Shown here: piece by piece, positions 6,709 through 10,988 of the stretch | Layout of the letters: each line of letters starts with the position of its first letter | Numbering within the stretch: the first letter of the stretch is position 1 | From: Prolixibacteraceae bacterium UBA1413 | GTDB lineage: Bacteria; Bacteroidota; Bacteroidia; Bacteroidales; Prolixibacteraceae | DNA: 10,988 nt | Direction of reading: 5' to 3' | Assembly (NCBI GenBank): GCA_002304925.1 | Contig: DBPT01000030.1 | Location: 1 to 10,988 of the forward strand | The notes under the pieces: model-generated | Told to the model about the DNA's origin: nothing | What the model saw: the letters and a program-made list of their open reading frames with translations, nothing else | Databases searched by the model: none | Translations under genes and position numbers: made by a program

Positions 6709-8082
6709 ATGAAAAATATTGGTAATAATCAGGCAGGCAGGGAATCTTTTACCACCAAATTCGGGGTCATTGCCGCAACAGCAGGATCGGCAGTCGGACT
6801 GGGTAACATCTGGCGTTTCCCTTATCTCACGGGAGAGAACGGTGGAGCCGCATTTCTGGTGATCTATCTGGTCTTTGTCCTGGTCATCGGTATTCCGGTC
6901 ATGCTTTCCGAATTTGTCATTGGCCGTTCGGCCCGGAAAAATCCTTACGGGGCTTTTAAGAAACTCGCCCCCGGAAAACCGTGGTACCTGGTGGGTTTGA
7001 TGGGGGTGACCGCCGCCTTTATGATTCTGGCCTTTTATACCACCGTGGCAGGGTGGACACTCGAATATCTGTACCAGTCGGTGACCAACGGTTTCGTAAA
7101 CAAGGACGGGGCGCAGCTGAGCCTGATGTTCAGCGAATTCCGCAGCGATACCTGGCGTCCCCTTTTCTGGTTCCTGATCTTCATGGGAATGACAGCTGGA
7201 ATTATCGTTCTCGGCGTCAGAAAAGGAATTGAAAAGTCAACTGTCATCATGATGCCGCTTTTGTTTGTCATTCTTGTCATCTTGGGAATCCGCTCCCTTA
7301 CCCTTCCGGGGTCTTTGGATGGCCTCAGGTTCCTGTTTAAACCTGATTTTTCGAAAATAGATTCTTCGGCAATCCTTGATGCTTTGGGACAGGTTTTTTT
7401 CTCTTTGAGCATCGGAATGGGCACCCTGATTACTTATGCTTCCTATTTTCCCGCCAGGGACCGTCTTTTAAGTACTTCATTTTCAGTGGCCCTTACCGAT
7501 ACCCTCGTGGCCGTTCTCGCCGGAATTGTGATCTTCCCGGCCGCTTTTTCCTTTCACATCGCTCCCGATGAAGGCACAGGGCTGGTATTCGTCACCCTGC
7601 CCGGAATTTTTCAGCAGATGCCCGGCGGAGCATTCTTTGCCAGCCTCTTCTTCCTTTTGCTGGCGGTGGCCGCCCTGACTTCCACCATTTCCGTCCTCGA
7701 GGTAATCGTTGCCTTCTTCGTGGAGGAACTACGGCTCCGGCGAAAAATGGCAACCTGGATTGCCGCAGGAACCGTTTCATTGCTCGGGATGATGTGCACC
7801 CTGTCGTGGAATAGCCTCATGGAGGGGGTTTCTTTTTTCGGCCTGAATACTTTTGAACTGCTTGATTATACATCGGCGAATATTCTGTTGCCTATAGGCG
7901 GGTTTTTTATCGCCCTTTTCGTGGCATGGTTCTTCGGACGTGAAAAGAGAATGGCCGAATTGTCGAACGATGGCTCCCTGAAAGCCGGCTATATCCCTGT
8001 TTATATCTTCATCATCAGATTCCTGGCCCCCATCGCCCTGGCCTTTATTTTCCTGAACGGAATCGGACTGCTGAAAATGTAA
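6709..8082 (+). CDS. Neurotransmitter:sodium symporter (SNF) family transporter
   Basis: A 457-residue inner-membrane protein of the LeuT/MhsT family, which couples Na+ entry to uptake of amino acids or related solutes. TM1 carries the hallmark AGSAVGLGNIWRFPYL (25-40), including the Asn that binds Na1 in LeuT. The unwound TM6 reads GQVFFSLSIGMGTLITYASY (227-246), and TM8 carries ALTSTISVLEV with the Na2-site Thr-Ser. I count 11 hydrophobic helices, roughly 18-38, 47-69, 92-120, 150-170, 178-198, 223-247, 257-283, 306-337, 349-365, 388-408 and 431-450. LeuT has 12, and 11-helix bacterial members such as MhsT are known. Compared with LeuT, the substrate-site Asn21 is Ser and Phe259 is Met, so the pocket differs; the substrate cannot be named. 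A TTG at 6670 would add 13 residues but lies upstream of the predicted transcription start. Confidence 0.95.
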   Translation: MKNIGNNQAGRESFTTKFGVIAATAGSAVGLGNIWRFPYLTGENGGAAFLVIYLVFVLVIGIPVMLSEFVIGRSARKNPYGAFKKLAPGKPWYLVGLMGVTAAFMILAFYTTVAGWTLEYLYQSVTNGFVNKDGAQLSLMFSEFRSDTWRPLFWFLIFMGMTAGIIVLGVRKGIEKSTVIMMPLLFVILVILGIRSLTLPGSLDGLRFLFKPDFSKIDSSAILDALGQVFFSLSIGMGTLITYASYFPARDRLLSTSFSVALTDTLVAVLAGIVIFPAAFSFHIAPDEGTGLVFVTLPGIFQQMPGGAFFASLFFLLLAVAALTSTISVLEVIVAFFVEELRLRRKMATWIAAGTVSLLGMMCTLSWNSLMEGVSFFGLNTFELLDYTSANILLPIGGFFIALFVAWFFGREKRMAELSNDGSLKAGYIPVYIFIIRFLAPIALAFIFLNGIGLLKM

Positions 8083-8161
8083 AACCTGCACTTCCTGCTC
8101 CTGATTTCTTGTTTTTCCACCATTTTTTCATTATATTGATTCCCTGAACATCGGACGCTTT

Positions 8162-8185
8162 CGGTACCGCCCATACCGGCTTTTT
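8162..8185 (+). terminator. Weak candidate terminator after the symporter gene
   Basis: CGGTA (8162-8166) pairs with TACCG (8174-8178) around a 7-base loop, and TTTTT follows two bases later. The stem is only five pairs and lies about 80 bases past the stop codon, so it is marginal. It is the only hairpin with a T-run that I see in the 133-bp gap before the HhH gene. Confidence 0.25.
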
Positions 8186-8215
8186 GAAACTTTTTTACGG
8201 TTTGAATCTCCTGTC

Positions 8216-9310
8216 ATGCAAAGAGGTGCATTCAGACATCTGATGAGGGACTATTTTTCGTTCACCCGTTCGGAACGGAATGGAATGGTCATTCTGGGAA
8301 TTCTCCTTTTGATTTCTCTGTTGCTCAACTTTTTCGTGGATCTTATCGATTTTAAACGGCCCGCCGATCCTTCGGAATTTAAAGAATTTCTGAAAAGCCT
8401 GGAAGCCGGGGAAACTGCTGTTTCATCCCCAGGCCAGACGCTTTTTGCTTTTGACCCCAACACCATTTCCGGAGCACGACTCGATTCCCTGGCCATTCCT
8501 GTCAGGATCAAAAAAAACCTGATTAACTACCGGTCGAAAGGCGGGTTTTTTAGAACTCCTTCTGAATTTGGGAAATTGTATGGGATGAATGACTCTTTGC
8601 TGGATGCCATCCTCCCTTATATCTCGCTTTCTGCAGGCCGTGGGGGCGGGGAGTCGCCCGGGAAGCCGGCCCGGGAGAAGGAACGGTTTTTGTTCGACCC
8701 CAACGCTGTGTCGGAGGAGGAGTTGGAGAAGCTCGGTTTTTCTCTTTACCAGCGGCGCAATCTGCTCAACTACAGGAGCAAAGGAGGCAAATTCAGGGAG
8801 GGAGACGATCTCATGAAAGTGTACGGTGTTGATTCTTCATTTTACCACGAAATTGCCGCCCTCATCCGAATACCCGTTGAGGACGGCCACTTAACAGGAG
8901 ATTCCCCGGCAAGGATCCTGGAACTCAACACGGCAGATTCCCTGGCGTTGATCTCCCTGCCGGGAATCGGTCCCGCATTCGCCGGAAGGATCATACGCTA
9001 TCGCCGGTCGCTGGGTGGATTTTACGCTTCTGAGCAGCTTTCAGAGGTATACGGAATGACAGAAGAGCGTGTCAGGATGCTGGAAAAGCTTGTTTATGCC
9101 GACACCAGTCTGGTCAATCCCCTGAGGCTCAATTTCGCCGACATTCCGACATTGGCCAGGCATCCCTATTTCACCCGGGAACAGGCACAGCAGATCGTCA
9201 ATTCCAGGTCAGCCAGGGGACCTTTTGAAAAATCAGAGGATCTCCTGGAACGACAGATCCTGGACCCTGTCGCTTTTAAAAAAGTCAGACCGTACCTGAC
9301 CTGCCGTTGA
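8216..9310 (+). CDS. Membrane-anchored protein with four helix-hairpin-helix repeats
   Basis: The 364-residue product has a short basic N-terminus, one membrane helix (about 24-44, MVILGILLLISLLLNFFVDLI), then a linker and four repeats of about 60 residues at 78-136, 159-218, 235-293 and 303-361. Repeats 1 and 2 share the frame FDPN..S...L, the exact string NYRSKGG, then F...K.YG. Repeat 3 is a textbook HhH unit (LPGIGPAFAGRIIRYR, 248-263, then GGF and LSEVYGM). Repeat 4 is more divergent (QQIVNSRSARGPF). This GIG/GGF layout is that of ComEA-type DNA-binding domains. In ComEA it binds incoming DNA at the cell surface during transformation; here the tether and four copies make only a general DNA- or nucleic-acid-binding role a fair inference. 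With a single N-terminal helix and a basic N-terminus, the repeats are probably periplasmic. No competence gene is adjacent. Confidence 0.82.
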   Translation: MQRGAFRHLMRDYFSFTRSERNGMVILGILLLISLLLNFFVDLIDFKRPADPSEFKEFLKSLEAGETAVSSPGQTLFAFDPNTISGARLDSLAIPVRIKKNLINYRSKGGFFRTPSEFGKLYGMNDSLLDAILPYISLSAGRGGGESPGKPAREKERFLFDPNAVSEEELEKLGFSLYQRRNLLNYRSKGGKFREGDDLMKVYGVDSSFYHEIAALIRIPVEDGHLTGDSPARILELNTADSLALISLPGIGPAFAGRIIRYRRSLGGFYASEQLSEVYGMTEERVRMLEKLVYADTSLVNPLRLNFADIPTLARHPYFTREQAQQIVNSRSARGPFEKSEDLLERQILDPVAFKKVRPYLTCR

Positions 9311-9366
9311 AGATTTTAGCTTCCTTAACACTCCTTGAATAAAAAATGTCATTTTTTTATAGTATA

Positions 9367-9397
9367 TTTGATTGCGATGGAATATTTTTTAATTTTG
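9367..9397 (+). promoter_or_regulatory. Strong Bacteroidetes promoter for rpsU
   Basis: TTTG (9367-9370), a 19-base spacer and TAATTTTG (9390-9397) match the Bacteroidetes TTTG/TAnnTTTG consensus perfectly. A/T-rich sequence just upstream, including AAAAAAT-GTC-ATTTTTT (9341-9357), may act as an UP-like element or weakly end the preceding transcript. The predicted start near 9403 gives a 27-base leader that is A-rich and contains no Shine-Dalgarno sequence. Confidence 0.8.
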
Positions 9398-9429
9398 CGC
9401 CTCGTTTAAAAAGTGAAAAATAAAATTTT

Positions 9430-9621
9430 ATGATCATTATTCCGGTTAAAGAAGGAGAAAACATTGAAAGGGCCTTGAAAAGGTTCAAGCGAAAATTTGA
9501 AAAAACGGGTGTAATCAAGGAATTAAGGGAAAGACAGGTATTTTCAAAGCCATCGGTTAAAAAACGGGCTATTCGGAAAAAGGCTGTTTATATTCAGAGT
9601 TTGCAGCGTCAGGAGGACTAA
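9430..9621 (+). CDS. rpsU: Small-subunit ribosomal protein bS21
   Basis: The 63-residue basic protein begins MIIIPVKEGENIERALKRF and continues with KRKFEKTGVIKELRERQVF and a lysine/arginine-rich tail, the standard bS21 pattern and length. bS21 sits on the 30S platform by the 3' end of 16S rRNA. In Flavobacterium johnsoniae, bS21 together with bS6 and bS18 has been reported to hide the anti-Shine-Dalgarno sequence, which fits the lack of such sites in this window. The gene has its own strong promoter. A 37-bp gap without a clear terminator leads to the recombinase gene, so xer and hpf are probably co-transcribed with it. Confidence 0.97.
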   Translation: MIIIPVKEGENIERALKRFKRKFEKTGVIKELRERQVFSKPSVKKRAIRKKAVYIQSLQRQED

Positions 9622-9658
9622 TTGTAAGAAGGGGATTCCTGTTTTAGTTGTAAATTGA

Positions 9659-10543
9659 ATGAGTCACCAGGAGTCTTTCATACATTACCTGAAGTATGAG
9701 AAGCGTAATTCTTCTCATACAGTGGTAGCCTACCGAAATGACCTCGAACAATTCGAAGCATTTTGCAGGGAAGTGCCAGGAGGTTTTGACGTTAAAAACA
9801 TCAACAGGAAGCTGATCAGGGAGTGGGTGGTTTACCTGATGGGAAAAGGATTGACGCCCCGGTCTGTCAGGCGGAAGATCTCCTCCCTCAAAGCCTTCTA
9901 TAAATACCTGGTCAGGCTTGAAGTTGTGGATGCTGCTCCGGTCTTTGATGTTCCGCTTCCCAAGGTCAGAAAGAAACTGCCGTTGTTTGTTGAAGAAAAC
10001 CGCTTAAACCATTTGCTCGATGACGGTTATTTTACCGCCGATTTCCCCGGAATCCGTGATAAACTCGTGATCGCCCTTCTCTATGGTACGGGTATCAGGT
10101 TGAGCGAATTGCTGTCATTGACCGGATCTCAGGTAGACCTGGACTACTGCCAGATAAAGGTGACCGGGAAGAGGAACAAACAGAGAATAATACCCTTTCC
10201 TTTCAGCATGAAGATGCAAATCGGCGATTATTTGAAGGCCAGGTCGGAGGCCTTCGGAACAGTTTCAGGACCCCTGATTGTGACCGATAAAGGAGATCCG
10301 GCGTATGAAAAGCTGATTTATAGGATCGTTCATAATTATCTTGCCAAAGTGACACTGATTGAAAAGAGAAGCCCGCATGTATTGCGGCATACCTATGCAA
10401 CCCATCTTTTAAACAAAGGGGCTGACCTGAATGCCGTGAAAGAGCTTCTTGGACATGCCAATCTGAGTGCCACCGAGGTCTATACCCATACGACGTTCGA
10501 AAAATTACATAATATTTATCAACAAGCCCATCCTAGGGGTTAA
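9659..10543 (+). CDS. xerC: XerC/XerD-type tyrosine recombinase
   Basis: The 294-residue protein has both domains of Xer recombinases. The N-terminal SAM-like core-binding domain covers about residues 1-90 (YLKYEKRNSSHTVVAYRNDL; SVRRKISSLKAFYKYL). The catalytic domain covers about 105-294. The full catalytic set is visible: Arg147 (GTGIRLSEL), Lys171 (VTGKRNKQR), His240 and Arg243 (PHVLRHTYATHLL), His266 (LLGHANLSATEVYTH) and nucleophile Tyr275. Length and motif order are typical of chromosomal XerC/XerD, which resolve chromosome dimers at dif, rather than of longer integrases. No dif-like or attachment site was recognised nearby and no mobile genes flank it, so a housekeeping role is favoured. 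XerC versus XerD cannot be settled from this sequence alone. It lies between rpsU and hpf, with an 11-bp gap to hpf. Confidence 0.93.
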   Translation: MSHQESFIHYLKYEKRNSSHTVVAYRNDLEQFEAFCREVPGGFDVKNINRKLIREWVVYLMGKGLTPRSVRRKISSLKAFYKYLVRLEVVDAAPVFDVPLPKVRKKLPLFVEENRLNHLLDDGYFTADFPGIRDKLVIALLYGTGIRLSELLSLTGSQVDLDYCQIKVTGKRNKQRIIPFPFSMKMQIGDYLKARSEAFGTVSGPLIVTDKGDPAYEKLIYRIVHNYLAKVTLIEKRSPHVLRHTYATHLLNKGADLNAVKELLGHANLSATEVYTHTTFEKLHNIYQQAHPRG

Positions 10544-10554
10544 AAATTGATGGT

Positions 10555-10857
10555 ATGAATATCAAGGTTAATTCTGTGCATTTCACTGCCGATCAGAAAT
10601 TGATTGACTTCGTGAACAAGAAAGTATCTAAGATGGATACTTTCTTTGAGGGGATCATCGGTGCTGAAGTATCGTTGAAGGTAGAAAAGCCGGAAACGGT
10701 GAACAACAAGATTTCAGAGATCAGGATTTCACTTCCTTCTGCTGAAAACTTGTTTGCCAGAAAGCAGGCCGACACCTTTGAGGAAGCGACAGACCTGGCT
10801 GTTGAAGCCATACGCCGTCAATTGAAGAGGCACAAAGATAAACTGCGTACAAAATAA
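10555..10857 (+). CDS. hpf: Short HPF/RaiA-family ribosome hibernation factor
   Basis: The 100-residue protein has the beta-alpha-beta-beta-beta-alpha order of the HPF/RaiA (YfiA) family: MNIKVNSVHFTADQKLIDFV, a first helix with KKVSKMDTFF, strands AEVSLKVEK and KISEIRISLP, then FARKQADTFEEATDLAVEAI and the basic end RRQLKRHKDKLRTK. Such proteins bind the 30S decoding and mRNA channel in slow growth and block or store ribosomes. The C-terminal dimerisation domain of long HPF is absent, so it is the short form. It probably shares a transcript with rpsU and xerC (11 bp after the recombinase stop, no Shine-Dalgarno sequence). raiA is a common alternative name. Confidence 0.94.
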   Translation: MNIKVNSVHFTADQKLIDFVNKKVSKMDTFFEGIIGAEVSLKVEKPETVNNKISEIRISLPSAENLFARKQADTFEEATDLAVEAIRRQLKRHKDKLRTK

Positions 10858-10903
10858 TTTTCTGAAATCCAACTTTTTTTAGAGGGAATATTGAATTAAA
10901 TTA

Positions 10904-10911
10904 TAACTTTG
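10904..10911 (+). promoter_or_regulatory. Candidate promoter -7 element for the tRNA cluster
   Basis: TAACTTTG fits TAnnTTTG and ends 19 bases before the tRNA. The -33 side is poor: only a T-run ending TTTA (10878-10881), 22 bases upstream, resembles TTTG. Transcription would start near 10917, about 14 bases ahead of the mature tRNA. Confidence 0.5.
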
Positions 10912-10930
10912 CACGGTTTTTTCAAAACTA

Positions 10931-10988
10931 GCGGGAGTAGCTCAGTCGATAGAGCATCAGCCTTCCAAGCTGAGGGTCGCGGGTTTGA
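10931..10988 (+). tRNA. tRNA-Gly (anticodon UCC), 3' part outside window
   Basis: The sequence folds as a tRNA up to residue 58. It has the acceptor 5' strand GCGGGAG (10931-10937), T8 A9, D stem GCTC/GAGC (10940-10943 with 10952-10955), a fully paired anticodon stem TCAGC/GCTGA (10957-10961 with 10969-10973), loop CTTCCAA with anticodon TCC at 10964-10966, variable loop GGGTC, and the T-arm start GCGGG-TTTGA. UCC reads glycine GGA (and by wobble GGG) codons. The window ends before the 3' acceptor strand. Oddly, position 19 is A and position 56 is T, discussed under findings. In many Bacteroidetes, tRNAs here precede tuf, secE and nusG. Confidence 0.93.

Noticed and set aside
9659..10543. Tyrosine recombinase as an integrase of a mobile element near a tRNA
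   Set aside because: Size and motif pattern match housekeeping XerC/D, it is embedded between core translation genes, and no attachment-site repeat or other mobile gene is visible. The nearby tRNA is 388 bp away and otherwise intact as far as seen.
1..10988. CRISPR arrays, toxin-antitoxin pairs, defence islands, riboswitches
   Set aside because: I saw no regularly spaced repeats, no small paired genes, and no leader long enough or structured enough for a riboswitch; the longest non-coding stretch is 228 bp.

Overview
The window looks like chromosomal core sequence from a member of the Bacteroidetes/Bacteroidota, probably an environmental Bacteroidales or Marinilabiliales relative. Four things support this. 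There is a PorT protein of the type IX secretion/gliding system. There is a TamL-type lipoprotein version of the Omp85 barrel. None of the start codons is preceded by a Shine-Dalgarno sequence. Several leaders carry the Bacteroidetes -7 element TAnnTTTG, best seen before rpsU as TTTG-N19-TAATTTTG. I saw no insertion sequence, phage gene, CRISPR array or defence module.

Layout, left to right. (1) 1-552, minus strand: the N-terminal 184 residues of a family 2 glycosyltransferase cut by the window edge. (2) 553-780: a divergent intergenic region with a candidate promoter and two small inverted repeats. (3) 781-3385, plus strand: a single-repeat PurL-like (AIR-synthase-related) protein, menG/ubiE and porT. 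The first two share one base (TGATG) and porT follows after 26 bp, so this is probably one operon. (4) 3404-4177, minus strand: a TrmH/SpoU-family RNA methyltransferase, convergent with porT and divergent from the next gene. (5) 4265-6577: tamL, a lipoprotein Omp85/TamA homologue. (6) 6709-8082: an 11-helix neurotransmitter:sodium symporter family transporter with its own promoter. (7) 8216-9310: a membrane-anchored protein with four helix-hairpin-helix repeats. (8) 9430-10988: rpsU (bS21), a XerC-like tyrosine recombinase, a short HPF/RaiA ribosome-hibernation factor, and the start of a tRNA-Gly(UCC) that runs off the window.

Functionally there are two conserved core neighbourhoods. The left one (menG, porT, trmH-like, tamL) joins menaquinone synthesis to two outer-membrane biogenesis functions. 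The right one (rpsU, xer, hpf, tRNA) is translation-centred, and in many Bacteroidetes it continues into tRNAs, tuf, secE, nusG and ribosomal protein genes. The symporter and the HhH protein lie between them as separate units.

I did not find a convincing new system. The points most worth a second look are the stand-alone, catalytically degenerate half-PurL coupled to menG, the tRNA-Gly in which the near-universal G19-C56 tertiary pair appears as A19-U56, and the four-repeat membrane-tethered HhH protein.
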